The notes: generated from the sequence alone by a model not told the origin. A stretch of 48,984 nt of DNA from Betaproteobacteria bacterium (GCA_005881895.1 VBCG01000151.1:1-48984), one strand, 5' to 3'. Counted from the first letter of the stretch, positions 8,171 through 17,488 are shown. Translations and numbers: made by a program.

Positions 8171-9349
8171 TCACTTCGTAAACCACAAGCGTACGGTATC
8201 CCACGCGCGTCCAAAAAGGTTCGCGGGCGGCACATCTTCGAGGGCGATCAACGGAAATTCCGCCACCGGGCGCCCTTCGAGCGCGACCTTGACGACGCCC
8301 ACGCGCTGCGCGCGCGCAACCGGCGCGACCAACGGCTCCTGCGCTTCGAGCGTCAACGCGAGATTGCCGGCTTTTCCTTTGGGAAGCGTCAGATAACGAT
8401 CCGCGAGGAAGCCAGCCTTGATCTCGCCTTGCGCGCCTTTCCACACTCGTAGCGTCGACACGGGCTTACCGGATTGATAAAGCTGCACGGTGTCGAACGT
8501 CTGGAAGCCCCAGTTCAATAGTTTCTGCGCCTCCGCTGCGCGCCCCGCATCGGAATTCGCGCCGAGCACAACCGCGAGTAAGCGGCGATCGCCGCGTTTG
8601 GCCGACGCAATCAAGCACCAGCCGGCGGCTTCGGTATGGCCCGTCTTCACGCCGTCGACGTAGGGATCTGTCCAAAGCAGCCGATTACGATTCGGCTGCG
8701 TGATGTTGTTGTAGCGAAATTCCTTCTGCGAATAAATCGGGTAATACTCCGGATAGTCGCGTATCAGCGCGGCCGCGAGCTGCGCCATGTCGGAGGCGGT
8801 GGAATAGTGCTGCGGGTCGGAAATCCCCGTTGCGTTCACGAAATGAGTGCCCGCGAGGCCAAGGCGCGCCGCTTCGCGATTCATTTTTTCGACGAACGCC
8901 TCTTCGCTGCCTGAGACAAGCTCCGCAAGCGCGACCGACGCATCGTTGCCCGACTGCACGATCATGCCGCGGAGAAGCTCGTCGACGCTGACCGCCTTAC
9001 GCGGCTCGATGAACATTCGCGAGCCTTCTGCGCGCCATGCTTTTTGCGACACCGTTACCATTTGCGACGGAACGATGGCCTTCGACCGCAGCGCATCGAA
9101 AACGAGGTACGCCGTCATCAATTTCGTGAGGGACGCAGGGTCGCGCCTTTCGGCTACATTGCCGGCGGCGAGCGTCTGGCCGGAGAGCGTATCGAGCAGG
9201 AAATAGGACTGCGCGGCAACACCGGGCGCCGGCGCTGTTGCGCTCGCTGGCTGCGGCAATTCCGCTGCCGGCGGGACGGGCGCAACGGCCGCGTGAACGA
9301 TTGCCGCGGCAGAGAGCGCGGCGGAAAAGGCGAGCGGGCGCATCGACAT
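8171..9349 (-). CDS. dacA: D-alanyl-D-alanine carboxypeptidase (PBP5/6 type)
   Basis: 392 residues from ATG 9349. N-terminal signal peptide, then a serine peptidase domain with all three penicillin-binding motifs: SLTK with S73 and K76, SGN at 133-135 and KTG at 235-237. A PBP5 C-terminal beta domain follows, and the end RAWDTVRLWFTK is an amphipathic membrane anchor, as in PBP5. It trims the terminal D-alanine of peptidoglycan stem peptides in the periplasm. The frame stays open far upstream, but that part overlaps a divergent gene and lacks signal-peptide character. A -10 box ends only about 16 bases before the chosen ATG, so the transcript leader would be very short. Confidence 0.95.
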   Translation of the reverse strand: MSMRPLAFSAALSAAAIVHAAVAPVPPAAELPQPASATAPAPGVAAQSYFLLDTLSGQTLAAGNVAERRDPASLTKLMTAYLVFDALRSKAIVPSQMVTVSQKAWRAEGSRMFIEPRKAVSVDELLRGMIVQSGNDASVALAELVSGSEEAFVEKMNREAARLGLAGTHFVNATGISDPQHYSTASDMAQLAAALIRDYPEYYPIYSQKEFRYNNITQPNRNRLLWTDPYVDGVKTGHTEAAGWCLIASAKRGDRRLLAVVLGANSDAGRAAEAQKLLNWGFQTFDTVQLYQSGKPVSTLRVWKGAQGEIKAGFLADRYLTLPKGKAGNLALTLEAQEPLVAPVARAQRVGVVKVALEGRPVAEFPLIALEDVPPANLFGRAWDTVRLWFTK

Positions 9350-9365
9350 CGCGCAAAAGCGGCGA

Positions 9366-9371
9366 ATTATA
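9366..9371 (-). promoter_or_regulatory. -10 box of dacA, overlapping the divergent promoter
   Basis: Minus strand TATAAT, a perfect -10 hexamer, ends 16 bases before the dacA ATG at 9349, predicting a leader of about 10 bases with no Shine-Dalgarno sequence. The -35 region would lie inside the neighbouring plus-strand gene and is weak. Confidence 0.5.
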
Positions 9372-9373
9372 CT
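9368..9373 (+). promoter_or_regulatory. -10 box of the divergent NTF2-like gene
   Basis: Plus strand TATACT lies seven bases before ATG 9381, so transcription would start at or next to the ATG (leaderless). TCGACA at 9343-9348 is a possible -35 with a long 19-base spacer. It overlaps the dacA -10 box on the other strand. Confidence 0.4.
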
Positions 9374-9380
9374 GCGTCGC

Positions 9381-10259
9381 ATGCTTGCCTCCCATTCGCG
9401 CCGCGCGCTCGCAGCCGCGACTTTCATTGCCATCGTGACGAGCGGGTTGAACATTGCGCGCGCCCATGGCCCCGACGCAACGGAGATTGCGCTCGGATCC
9501 TTGATCGATGCCGAACTCGCATTCGCTCGGATGTCGTTGGAGCAGGGAATCCGCGCGGCGTTCCTTGCGAACTTCGCTGGCGACGGCATCGTGTTCGAGC
9601 CCGCGCCCGTCCGTTTGCACGAAGCTTGGCCGCATAGACCCGCCCCCGAGGACCCGAAAGCGTTACGTCTCGAATGGCAGCCCGCGCAGGCGGGTGTCGC
9701 GCGTAGCGGCGAGATGGGATTCACGACCGGACCGTTCAAGTTGACCGATGCGCGACGTCCGGGCTTCATCCGACACGGCGAGTTCTTTTCCGTCTGGCAA
9801 CGCGATAAGGCCGGTGTTTGGCGCGTCGGCATCGACATCGGCATCACGACGCCCGAACCCTTTGACTTCGTTCGCGTCGGCGCTGCGCCGCGACCGGCAT
9901 ACATGGGGAAGGCGAACGTTTCCGAACAGCGCAAGATGCTCTTCGCGCACGACACGCGCACATTCAATGCGCGTGCCTATGAACAGCTGCTCGCTGCCGA
10001 CGTACGTTTGCATCGCGACGGCATGCCACCGATCGCGGGCCGCAAGACGGTGGCGCAACATGTCGCCGCGGGCGCCGCACGCATCGCTTGGTTGCCCTTC
10101 GACGTGAAGATCGCACGATCGGCCGACATGGCAGCAACGTATGGCCAATTTCACTCGAGCGGAGGCACCGGCGGCGCAAAGGAAGGCTATTACGTTCATC
10201 TGTGGCTCCGCGATGCGGCGGGCCGCTGGCGGCTCGCCTACGACATCGCCGCGACGTAA
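9381..10259 (+). CDS. Secreted protein with two NTF2/SnoaL-like (DUF4440-type) domains
   Basis: 292 residues. N-terminal signal peptide ending near NIARAHG. The rest reads as two copies of a cone-shaped NTF2-like fold: first about residues 40-165 (SLIDAELAFARMSLEQGIRAAFLANFAGDGIVF ... FFSVWQRDKAGVWRVGIDIG), second about 185-290 (ending YYVHLWLRDAAGRWRLAYDI). The repeated ending 'W(Q/L)RD.AG.WR..(I/Y)DI' shows the duplication. Such domains bind small molecules or act as accessory scaffolds; no catalytic residues can be assigned. It diverges from dacA, the two start codons being about 30 bases apart, and precedes another secreted protein on the same strand. Confidence 0.8.
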   Translation: MLASHSRRALAAATFIAIVTSGLNIARAHGPDATEIALGSLIDAELAFARMSLEQGIRAAFLANFAGDGIVFEPAPVRLHEAWPHRPAPEDPKALRLEWQPAQAGVARSGEMGFTTGPFKLTDARRPGFIRHGEFFSVWQRDKAGVWRVGIDIGITTPEPFDFVRVGAAPRPAYMGKANVSEQRKMLFAHDTRTFNARAYEQLLAADVRLHRDGMPPIAGRKTVAQHVAAGAARIAWLPFDVKIARSADMAATYGQFHSSGGTGGAKEGYYVHLWLRDAAGRWRLAYDIAAT

Positions 10260-10334
10260 GCGCCATGACGCTGGAATAGGGATCCGCGCGCAGTTGTTTG
10301 CCGAGGGCGCGCAATTTCCGCGAAGGAGTGCGTC

Positions 10335-11399
10335 ATGAATCTACGCTCGCTCTTGCTGGCGGCCGTCGCGACGGCTGCGTTGTCCATCACACCAGCGCAG
10401 GCGGCGTTCCACCTGTTCCGGATCGATCAGATCTACTCGAACGCCGACGGCAGCGTGCAATACGTCGTGATCCGCGAGGCGACGGGCACCAACGGCGAAA
10501 ATTTCTGGGCCGGCAACTCGTTACGAACGACGAACGTAGCGGGTATCAGCAAGAATTCTCCGTTTCCATCGAACCTGCCTTCATCGAGCACGGCAAGTCG
10601 CAGCGTGCTGATCGCCACGCCGGGTTTCGCGGCGCTCAACCTCGTCACGCCCGATTTCACGATTCCGGCGCGCTTCATTCCAACCGACGGCGGCACGTTG
10701 GATTACGCGAGCGGGACTGACCACATCAGTCTGCCGCCGCTGCCGACCGATGGCGCCACGGCGATCGACCGCAACGGCACGCCCGTCGCAGGCGCGCCGA
10801 AAAACTTCGCGAACGCGACCGGCACAATGACCGCAATGGCCGTCACGAGCGTCGAGTTCTACAACGCGAGCCTCGATCACTATTTCATCAGCGCCCTCGC
10901 ACCCGATATCGATGCGCTCGACAGCGGCCGCATCTCGGGCTGGACGCGCACCGGTCGCGTATTCGGCGTATTCCCGTCGCAGGCGGGCGGCGCCGGCGTG
11001 ACGCCCGTGTGCCGGATCATCATTCCACCGCCACACGGCGATTCGCACTTCTTCGGACGGTCGTTGCAGGAATGCACCGAAACGCTCGCCAAGTTCCCGT
11101 TCATGTCGCAGGAAACGCCCGACGCCTTCTTCATCACGCTGCCCGTCGCGGGCGTCTGCCCCGGTGGGACGATACCGGTCTACCGCGTCTTCAGTAACCG
11201 CGTCGATGCCAACCACCGTTACATGATCGACCGCACGCTGCGCGATCAGATGGCCGCGATGGGATGGACGATCGAGGGCGACGGCCCCGATTTCGTCGTC
11301 ATGTGCGCGCCGCCCGCGCCGGCGACGGTGAACGCGGAGACCACAATGGACGTCGGCATGGCGATGGCGCCCGCCTACGGCGGTTACGGGCCTCCATGA
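10335..11399 (+). CDS. Secreted protein with C-terminal DUF5648-type repeats
   Basis: 354 residues with signal peptide (ends TPAQAAF). Residues about 25-165 form a domain I do not recognise, opening FHLFRIDQIYSNADGSVQYVVI and rich in S/T/P. From about 175 the protein matches the DUF5648 pattern seen in betaproteobacterial secreted proteins: VEFYNASLDHYFISALAPDIDALD, GWTRTGRVFGVF, then PVYRVFSNRVDANHRYMIDRTLRDQM and a terminal GWTIEGDGPDFVVMCAP. Paired cysteines (PVCR, QECTE, GVCPG, VMCAP) fit disulfides in an exported protein. Its ribosome site is GAAGGAG before ATG 10335. Function unknown; probably cell surface or periplasm. The stop codon lies at the edge of a dispersed repeat. Confidence 0.8.
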   Translation: MNLRSLLLAAVATAALSITPAQAAFHLFRIDQIYSNADGSVQYVVIREATGTNGENFWAGNSLRTTNVAGISKNSPFPSNLPSSSTASRSVLIATPGFAALNLVTPDFTIPARFIPTDGGTLDYASGTDHISLPPLPTDGATAIDRNGTPVAGAPKNFANATGTMTAMAVTSVEFYNASLDHYFISALAPDIDALDSGRISGWTRTGRVFGVFPSQAGGAGVTPVCRIIIPPPHGDSHFFGRSLQECTETLAKFPFMSQETPDAFFITLPVAGVCPGGTIPVYRVFSNRVDANHRYMIDRTLRDQMAAMGWTIEGDGPDFVVMCAPPAPATVNAETTMDVGMAMAPAYGGYGPP

Positions 11400-11488
11400 G
11401 CGCCGCCGGGTCGTCCCAAGGCGCGAATTACTCCCCCTTTGGGGGCAAAGGGCAGAGCGCAGCGGCGAAGCCGCAAGCGTGGGGGTCC
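11398..11488 (+). repeat. Dispersed C-rich intergenic repeat, copy 1
   Basis: Between the DUF5648 gene and the dadA stop. Reverse-complemented it begins GGACCCCCACGCTTGCGGC and ends near GGCGGCGCTCA, matching copies at 17888-17963 and 22382-22466. It contains inner inverted repeats (CCCCCTTTGGGGG and GCGGCGAAGCCGC). It could act as a transcription barrier between the converging genes. Confidence 0.75.
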
Positions 11489-11491
11489 ATG

Positions 11492-12742
11492 TTACTGAAA
11501 CGCGAAATCGACGTCGGGCTTGCGTCCGGCGATGAGATCGCAAAGCGCCTTGCCCGAGCCGCACGCCATCGTCCATCCGAGCGTGCCGTGTCCGGTGTCG
11601 AGCCATAGGTTGCGGTAGCGCGTGCTGCCGATCAGCGGAACGTTCGACGGTGTTGCCGGACGCAAGCCCGCCCAGTAGCGGACGTTGTCGCGTTCGCCGG
11701 CGTCCGGGAACAAATCGAAAGTCCGTCGTGACAATGCTTCACACCGCGTCCGATTGAGGTCGGTGTTCCACCCGGTGAGCTCAGCGGTGCCCGCGACGCG
11801 CAGACGATCGCCCAATCGCGTCATTACGATTTTCCGCTCGAGATCGGTGAGCGACATTGCCGGCGCGCCGCCGTGGTCACCGACCGTGATCGTTGCCGAA
11901 TAGCCCTTCGCGGGATAAACGTTGCACGAGACGCCGAGCGGTGAAACGAGCGATGGGCTGTAGCTGCCGAGCGCGACGACGTAGCCATCCGCCACAAGGT
12001 CCTCGCTCCGCCCCTGTTCGTCAAAGACACGCACCGCCGTGACCGCGTCGCCGCTGACCGCAATCGAAGCGATGGCAACGCCGAAGCTGAATTTCACGCC
12101 GCGAGCGGCAGCGAGACGCGAGAGCTCGACGGCGAACGTGTGCGCGTCACCCGACTCGTCGCTCGCCGTATAGATGCCGCCGGCGAGACGGCCGCGACAC
12201 TGGCGGAGCGCGGGTTCGATGGCCACGCACTCATCGACGGTCTTAACGTCGCGATCGCAGCCGTATTGACGCATAAGGTCGGCGGCTTTGACGCTCCGCT
12301 CGAATTCCTTCGGATCGGTATAGAACTGCAGGATGCCGCGCTCGAGATGGTCATAACATATCGCGGTCTGCGCACGCAGCGCCTTGAGGCACTCGCGCGA
12401 ATAGAGCGCGAGATTAAGACACTGAATCGTGTTGTGCCGCGTGCGGGACGGCAGGCATTCGAGCAGAAACGCGAGGCCCCACCGCCATTGTCGCGGGTCG
12501 GCGCGCAGCCGAAACAACAACGGCGCATCGGACCGGCCGAGCCACTTCAGGATTTGCAGCGGCACGCCAGGATTCGCCCACGGCTCTGCATGCGATGTGG
12601 AAATTTGTCCGCCGTTGGCGAACGACGTTTCCAGCGCGACACCGGGCTCGCGATCGATGACCGTCACCTCGTGGCCGTCTGCCGCGAGATACCACGCCGC
12701 CGCGACGCCGACAACGCCGCCACCGAGCACCAGTATGCGCAT
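11492..12742 (-). CDS. dadA: D-amino acid dehydrogenase, small (FAD) subunit type
   Basis: 416 residues. Starts with the FAD dinucleotide motif [20 protein letters not shown] and EVTVIDREP, followed by ETSFANGGQIS, the typical DadA signature. The C-terminus GRLRPATPS-like region (AGLRPATPSNVPLIGSTRYRNLWLDTGHGTLGWTMACGSG) binds FAD and is conserved. The enzyme oxidatively deaminates D-amino acids, chiefly D-alanine, at the membrane side of the cytoplasm and feeds electrons to the respiratory chain. Its ATG overlaps the gcvP stop by one base (TGATG), so it is coupled to gcvP and controlled by the glycine riboswitch. Related glycine or sarcosine oxidases cannot be excluded from sequence alone. 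Confidence 0.9.
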   Translation of the reverse strand: MRILVLGGGVVGVAAAWYLAADGHEVTVIDREPGVALETSFANGGQISTSHAEPWANPGVPLQILKWLGRSDAPLLFRLRADPRQWRWGLAFLLECLPSRTRHNTIQCLNLALYSRECLKALRAQTAICYDHLERGILQFYTDPKEFERSVKAADLMRQYGCDRDVKTVDECVAIEPALRQCRGRLAGGIYTASDESGDAHTFAVELSRLAAARGVKFSFGVAIASIAVSGDAVTAVRVFDEQGRSEDLVADGYVVALGSYSPSLVSPLGVSCNVYPAKGYSATITVGDHGGAPAMSLTDLERKIVMTRLGDRLRVAGTAELTGWNTDLNRTRCEALSRRTFDLFPDAGERDNVRYWAGLRPATPSNVPLIGSTRYRNLWLDTGHGTLGWTMACGSGKALCDLIAGRKPDVDFAFQ

Positions 12743-15672
12743 CAGCCGAGCGCGGGTTCCTCGAGCACGTCGGCCGTCGTCACGGGAACGCAGCTGCAAA
12801 AAAGATTCCGATCGCCATAGACGTTGTCGACGCGCGCGACCGGCGGCCAGTACTTCGCATCGCGTTCTGTTCCACTCGGATAGGCGGCGAGCGAGCGCGG
12901 GTACGCGTGCGTCCAGGTATCCGCTGTAACAACGGCGGCCGGATGCGGTGCGTGCTTGAGCGGATTGTCGCTGCGGTCGAGCCCGCCGTCTTCGATCGCG
13001 CGAATTTCCCCGCGAATCGCAATCATCGCGTCGATGAAGCGGTCGAGCTCCGCCTTCGACTCGCTTTCGGTCGGCTCGACCATCAACGTGCCGGCGACCG
13101 GAAAGCTCATCGTCGGTGCGTGAAAGCCGTAGTCGATCAGTCGCTTCGCAACGTCTTCCGCTTCGACGCCGGCGCTTGTCTTGAGCGGCCGCAAATCCAG
13201 GATGCATTCGTGCGCGACGAGGCCGCCGGGTCCGCTGTAGAGGACGGGATAATGCGCCGCGAGCCGCTTGGCAATGTAGTTCGCCGCAAGAATCGCGGCT
13301 TCCGTCGCGGCCGCGAGACCCGTCCCGCCCATCATCGCGATGTACATCCATGAAATCGGCAGGATCGACGCCGATCCATAGGGCGCCGCGCTGACCGCAC
13401 CAATCGAACTTTCCCCTCGCCCGTTTGCGGGAGAGGGGGGAGGGGTGGGGGGCAAGTACCGATGACCGGGAAGAAACGGCGCGAGATGCGCCTTACAGGC
13501 AACGGGACCGACACCGGGTCCGCCGCCGCCGTGCGGAATGCAAAACGTCTTGTGGAGATTGAGGTGCGAAACGTCCGCGCCGAAGTGGCCCGGCGCGGCG
13601 AGACCGACGAGCGCGTTCAAGTTCGCGCCATCGACATAGACCTGGCCGCCGTGCGCATGAACGATCTCGCAAATCTTGTCGATGCCCGACTCGAACACGC
13701 CGTGCGTCGACGGATACGTCACCATGATGGCAGCGAGATCGGCGGCGTGCTGTTCCGCCTTTCTAACGAGATCGCGGATATCGACGTTACCGTTCGCGTC
13801 GCACGCGACGACGACAACGCGCATGCCTGCCATGTGCGCGGAAGCCGGGTTCGTACCATGCGCGGACGCCGGAATCAAGCACACGTCGCGCTTCGCTTCG
13901 CCACGACTCGCGTGCCACGCACGGATCATCAACAATCCGGCGTATTCGCCTTGCGAACCCGCGTTCGGTTGCAGCGAGACCGCATCGTAGCCGGTCACGG
14001 CGCAAAGCATGCGCTCGAGATCGGCGACGAGATCGCGATATCCGGTCGTTTGAGCCGGGGGCGCGAACGGGTGCAGGCCGAACTCAGGCCAAGTGACCGG
14101 CAGCATTTCGCTCGTCGCATTGAGCTTCATCGTGCAGGAGCCCAACGGGATCATTGCGCGGTCTAGCGCGAGATCCCGATCGGCGAGCTCACGAACGTAG
14201 CGCAGCATCTCCGTTTCCGAGCGGTGATCGTGGAACACCGGATGCGTCAAATACCGCGATGTACGCGTGAGCCCCGCGGGTAGTGCATCGTGGGTTGCCG
14301 CATCGAGGTCATCGACCGAAAAGGGCGGCTCAACACCCGCGGCGATGCGCCAGATGAGCGCGATGTCGTCGCGCGCCGTCGTCTCGTCGAGCGAAATGCC
14401 GAGCGTGTTGGCATCGACGATGCGGAAATTAACGCCGGCCGCCTCGGCGCGATCGACGATCGCCCGAGTACCCGCATTCGTTGCAAGCGTCAGCGTATCG
14501 AAGAACGCGCTCGTCGTAACGTCGATGCCAAGCCGCTGCAGGCCGCCGCGCAGAATCGCCGTGTACCGGTGAATGCGCCGGGCAATCTTCGCGAGGCCTT
14601 CGGGCCCGTGATAGACGGCGTACATGCTCGCCATCACAGCCAACAGCACTTGCGCCGTACAGATGTTCGATGTCGCCTTCTCGCGCCGGATGTGCTGCTC
14701 GCGCGTTTGCAGCGCCAGCCGATACGCAGGCGCGCCCCGCGCGTCGACGGTCACACCGACGAGTCGTCCCGGCAGCGAACGCTTGAATTCGTCGCGCGTC
14801 GCGAGATAGCCGGCGTGCGGTCCGCCATAGCCGATCGGCACACCGAACCGTTGCGTCGAGCCCACGGCGGCGTCTGCGCCCCATTCGGCAGGCGGCATCA
14901 GCAGCGTCAGCGCAAGAAGATCGGCGGCGGCGACGAGATGAGCGCCTTGCGCCTTGAGCTTCGCCGCCAACGCACGATAGTCGCGCACGTCGCCGTTCGC
15001 GCCCGGGTATTGCAGAAGGACGCCGAAGGCATCCGCCGACGCAGCTTCGTCGGCGCGGCCGACGACGATTTCGATGCCGAGCGGGTCCGCGCGCGTGCGG
15101 ACGACGTCGATCGTCTGCGGGAAAACATCGTCCCCGACGTAGAAGCGGTCGCTCTTGTTTCCGCCGATCCGCCGCACGAGCATCATTGCTTCGGCAGCCG
15201 CGGTTGCTTCGTCCAGCATCGACGCGTTGGCGATTGCCATCCCGGTCAAATCGCAGACCATCGTCTGGAAATTGATCAGCGCTTCGAGCCGGCCCTGCGA
15301 AATCTCCGGCTGGTATGGCGTATAGGCCGTGTACCACGCGGGATTCTCGAGGACATTGCGCTGAATCACCGCGGGCGTGTGCGTGCCGTAATAGCCTTGA
15401 CCGATGAATGATTTCGCAGCCCGATTCTTCGCGGCGATCGACTTCAATCGCGCGAGTGCCTCCGCTTCGCTCACCGGTGCGGGTAGCGCGAGCGGCGCCG
15501 GCTCGCGAATCGCCGGTGGAACGACGGCGTCTATCAGCGCAGAACGCGAATCGAATCCCAGTACGCGCAGCATCGCTGCCTGGTCGTCATCGGTTGTGCC
15601 GATGTGCCGGCCGAGAAACGCGTCGTGGCCTTCGAGCGCCGAAAGGACCTCCGCACGATCATTCATGTTCAT
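12742..15672 (-). CDS. gcvP: Glycine dehydrogenase (decarboxylating), P protein
   Basis: 976 residues, single-chain P protein of the glycine cleavage system. It decarboxylates glycine and passes the aminomethyl group to lipoyl-GcvH. N-terminal half starts [17 protein letters not shown]; the PLP lysine is K708 in [18 protein letters not shown]. Between PFLPGHR and [19 protein letters not shown] the family normally has a variable loop of about a dozen residues; here residues about 739-756 are a proline/glycine-rich segment encoded by a palindromic repeat (see repeat at 13405-13458). The reading frame stays open through it, so the gene is probably functional. It follows gcvH by nine bases and overlaps dadA. 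Confidence 0.97.
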   Translation of the reverse strand: MNMNDRAEVLSALEGHDAFLGRHIGTTDDDQAAMLRVLGFDSRSALIDAVVPPAIREPAPLALPAPVSEAEALARLKSIAAKNRAAKSFIGQGYYGTHTPAVIQRNVLENPAWYTAYTPYQPEISQGRLEALINFQTMVCDLTGMAIANASMLDEATAAAEAMMLVRRIGGNKSDRFYVGDDVFPQTIDVVRTRADPLGIEIVVGRADEAASADAFGVLLQYPGANGDVRDYRALAAKLKAQGAHLVAAADLLALTLLMPPAEWGADAAVGSTQRFGVPIGYGGPHAGYLATRDEFKRSLPGRLVGVTVDARGAPAYRLALQTREQHIRREKATSNICTAQVLLAVMASMYAVYHGPEGLAKIARRIHRYTAILRGGLQRLGIDVTTSAFFDTLTLATNAGTRAIVDRAEAAGVNFRIVDANTLGISLDETTARDDIALIWRIAAGVEPPFSVDDLDAATHDALPAGLTRTSRYLTHPVFHDHRSETEMLRYVRELADRDLALDRAMIPLGSCTMKLNATSEMLPVTWPEFGLHPFAPPAQTTGYRDLVADLERMLCAVTGYDAVSLQPNAGSQGEYAGLLMIRAWHASRGEAKRDVCLIPASAHGTNPASAHMAGMRVVVVACDANGNVDIRDLVRKAEQHAADLAAIMVTYPSTHGVFESGIDKICEIVHAHGGQVYVDGANLNALVGLAAPGHFGADVSHLNLHKTFCIPHGGGGPGVGPVACKAHLAPFLPGHRYLPPTPPPSPANGRGESSIGAVSAAPYGSASILPISWMYIAMMGGTGLAAATEAAILAANYIAKRLAAHYPVLYSGPGGLVAHECILDLRPLKTSAGVEAEDVAKRLIDYGFHAPTMSFPVAGTLMVEPTESESKAELDRFIDAMIAIRGEIRAIEDGGLDRSDNPLKHAPHPAAVVTADTWTHAYPRSLAAYPSGTERDAKYWPPVARVDNVYGDRNLFCSCVPVTTADVLEEPALG
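13405..13458. repeat. Palindromic repeat inserted in frame within gcvP
   Basis: Plus strand contains CCCCTCGCCCGTTTGCGGGA followed by GAGGGGGGAGGGGTGGGG. The arms CCCCTC-CCCG and CGGG-GAGGGG pair around TTTG. This C/G palindrome type is a common dispersed intergenic repeat in GC-rich proteobacteria, but here it lies in the coding sequence and keeps the frame, encoding a [14 protein letters not shown]-like peptide in a surface loop of GcvP. Confidence 0.75.
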
Positions 15673-15681
15673 GGGTAATCG

Positions 15682-16065
15682 TCATGTGTCGCCGACCGTT
15701 TTCGTGTAGGCAGCGGCGTCAAGGAAATTCGCGAGCGCGTTCGTGTCGGAGGGCCGCAGGCGGAACAACCATGCTGCGTAAGCATCCTGGTTCACGAGCT
15801 CGGGCGAGCTCGTGAGCGCGTCGTTGATCGCGACGACGTCACCAGCAACGGGCGCATAGACGTCGCTCGCAGCCTTCACCGATTCCACCACCGCGCACGC
15901 TTCGCCCGCGGCGAGCTTGCGGCCAACGGCGGGCAGCTCGACGAACACGAGATCACCGAGCGCGCTTTGCGCGTGGTCGGTGATGCCGATCGTCACCGTG
16001 CCATCCGCTTCGTCGCGGATCCACTCGTGACTGTCGGTGTATTTGAGATCGCCGGGTACGTTCAT
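15682..16065 (-). CDS. gcvH: Glycine cleavage system H protein
   Basis: 127 residues. The lipoyl-carrier protein shuttles the aminomethyl group between GcvP, GcvT and dihydrolipoamide dehydrogenase. The lipoylated lysine is K64 in [15 protein letters not shown]. The N-terminus [18 protein letters not shown] is typical, which fixes the start at 16065, although the frame is open further upstream. It lies between gcvT and gcvP. Its activity depends on LipB and LipA, encoded at 3.4-5.0 kb. Confidence 0.97.
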   Translation of the reverse strand: MNVPGDLKYTDSHEWIRDEADGTVTIGITDHAQSALGDLVFVELPAVGRKLAAGEACAVVESVKAASDVYAPVAGDVVAINDALTSSPELVNQDAYAAWLFRLRPSDTNALANFLDAAAYTKTVGDT

Positions 16066-16109
16066 CGTCGCTCCTGGAAATACGTTGATTCGGTGGCCGC
16101 AACCGTCCG

Positions 16110-17210
16110 CTAAACGAGCACTTTGCCGTTGCGAACGAACGGTGGCTTGACGACACGCGCGGCGAGCCGCTTGTCGCGCACCTGCACGTGAACCACCGCC
16201 CCGATTGTCACATCCGCCGGTATGCGTGCAAGCGCGATCGATCGCGCGAGCGTCGGCGAATACGTGCCGCTGGTGGTTTCGCCGTCGCCGGCGGACGTCA
16301 GCACTTTTTGATGCGCGCGCAGCACGCCGCCCCCATCGACGGCGACGAGACCGACGAGTTGCCGGTGCGGCTGCGACGTCGCCAGCGCTGGCTTGCCGAC
16401 GAAGTCGCGCTCGCTCGCAAGATCGACGGTCCACGTCAATCCGGACTCGAGCGGCGTCACGGTTTCGTCCATGTCCTGGCCATAGAGATTCATGCCGGCT
16501 TCCAGTCGCAGCGTGTCGCGCGCGCCGAGCCCGCAAGGCTTCACACCGTGCGCTTGCAGCGTTTTCCACAACGCGGCCACCGCGTGCTCGGGCACGATGA
16601 GCTCGAAGCCGTCTTCTCCGGTGTAGCCGGTGCGGGCAACAAACAATTCGCCATCGTCGTTCGCGATTTCGATGCCGGAAAACGGCTTGAGCTCGCGCGT
16701 GGACGCTTCGCTCTTTGGCAGCGCGCGCCACACTTTTTCGCGCGCGTGGGGACCCTGCACCGCAATGATGGCGAGATCGGTCCGTGGTTTCAGTGTGATG
16801 CCCGATGCATGCGTTTCACCCAACTTCGCGAGCCACGCAAGATCCTTGTCCGCCGTTGTGGCATTGACGACGAGCCGGAACAGATCCTCGCGCAAAAAAT
16901 AGACGATCAAGTCATCGACAACAAAACCGTGCTGCTCGAGCATGCACGAATACAGCGCTTTGCCGGGCACCTTCAGCTTGTCGACGTTATTGGCGAGCGC
17001 GTAACGCAGAAAATCGCGCGGCGCTCCGGGCGGGGCGGTGACATCGACGACGCGCATGTGCGAAACATCGAACATCCCGGCATCACGACGCACCGCATGG
17101 TGCTCGTCGATCTGAGACCCGTAATGAACCGGCATGTCCCAGCCGCCGAAGTCGACCATCCGCGCGCCGGCAGCACGGTGAAGGGGATTGAGCGGCGTCG
17201 TCTTGAGCAT
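16110..17210 (-). CDS. gcvT: Aminomethyltransferase, glycine cleavage T protein
   Basis: 366 residues. Uses tetrahydrofolate to release ammonia and form 5,10-methylene-THF from aminomethyl-GcvH. Family features: [27 protein letters not shown] at the N-terminus, the DVSHM motif, [15 protein letters not shown] and the C-terminal [12 protein letters not shown]. First gene of the operon, immediately after the riboswitch and its terminator. Confidence 0.97.
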   Translation of the reverse strand: MLKTTPLNPLHRAAGARMVDFGGWDMPVHYGSQIDEHHAVRRDAGMFDVSHMRVVDVTAPPGAPRDFLRYALANNVDKLKVPGKALYSCMLEQHGFVVDDLIVYFLREDLFRLVVNATTADKDLAWLAKLGETHASGITLKPRTDLAIIAVQGPHAREKVWRALPKSEASTRELKPFSGIEIANDDGELFVARTGYTGEDGFELIVPEHAVAALWKTLQAHGVKPCGLGARDTLRLEAGMNLYGQDMDETVTPLESGLTWTVDLASERDFVGKPALATSQPHRQLVGLVAVDGGGVLRAHQKVLTSAGDGETTSGTYSPTLARSIALARIPADVTIGAVVHVQVRDKRLAARVVKPPFVRNGKVLV

Positions 17211-17224
17211 GGTGGGAGCGGCGC

Positions 17225-17259
17225 AAAAAAATGGGCGACGCGGCCATCCGCATCGCCCC
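17225..17259 (-). terminator. Intrinsic terminator of the glycine riboswitch
   Basis: On the minus strand an 11-bp stem (GGGCGATGCGG / CCGCGTCGCCC, one G-U pair) closes a four-base ATGG loop and is followed by A and seven T residues, about 15 bases upstream of gcvT. It starts right after the second aptamer, the place expected for an expression platform. Confidence 0.85.
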
Positions 17260-17480
17260 GTCTGTCCTTGGTACCTGAGAGATTGCGACGGAAGCGACGT
17301 ACTTCGTCATTCCCGCCGGCGTGCCCCTTCGGTGGGCCGCACGATTGCCGTCGGCGGCCGCTCTCCAGATCGATCGCGTTCTGTCGCAGTCCTTTTTGCC
17401 TGAGCGGTTTCGGGATTACGCCTTCGGCGGCGCCTCATTGGCCCTCATCGGCTTTCGGGGCGCGCTCTCCTGCAACGAAC
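17260..17480 (-). promoter_or_regulatory. Tandem glycine riboswitch
   Basis: The minus strand carries two glycine aptamers. Aptamer I (about 17381-17478) begins GTTGCAGGAGAGCGC and ends AAACCGCTCAGGCAAAAAGG then ACTGCGACAGA, with P1 pairing GUUGCAG/CUGCGAC. Aptamer II (about 17262-17375) begins GATCTGGAGAGCGG, contains CCGAAGGGGCA, and ends AATCTCTCAGGTACCAAGG then ACAGA. These are the conserved GGAGAG, CCGAAGG and CUCAGGxA...GGAC elements of the family. The linked genes are gcvT-gcvH-gcvP-dadA. As in known examples, glycine binding is expected to prevent formation of the downstream terminator and turn the operon on. Confidence 0.93.
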
Positions 17481-17488
17481 GGCCGAAG

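Noticed and set aside
9350-9967. N-terminal extension of dacA by about 200 residues
   Set aside because: The sequence is opposite the NTF2-like gene, lacks domain similarity, and would place the signal peptide in the middle of the protein.
12743-13351. N-terminal extension of dadA overlapping gcvP
   Set aside because: Arginine-rich reading opposite in frame to gcvP codons; the FAD motif at the ATG 12742 is the normal N-terminus.
14290-15411. 373-codon plus-strand frame opposite gcvP
   Set aside because: Composition is R/D/V-rich mirror sequence; gcvP on the other strand is unambiguous.
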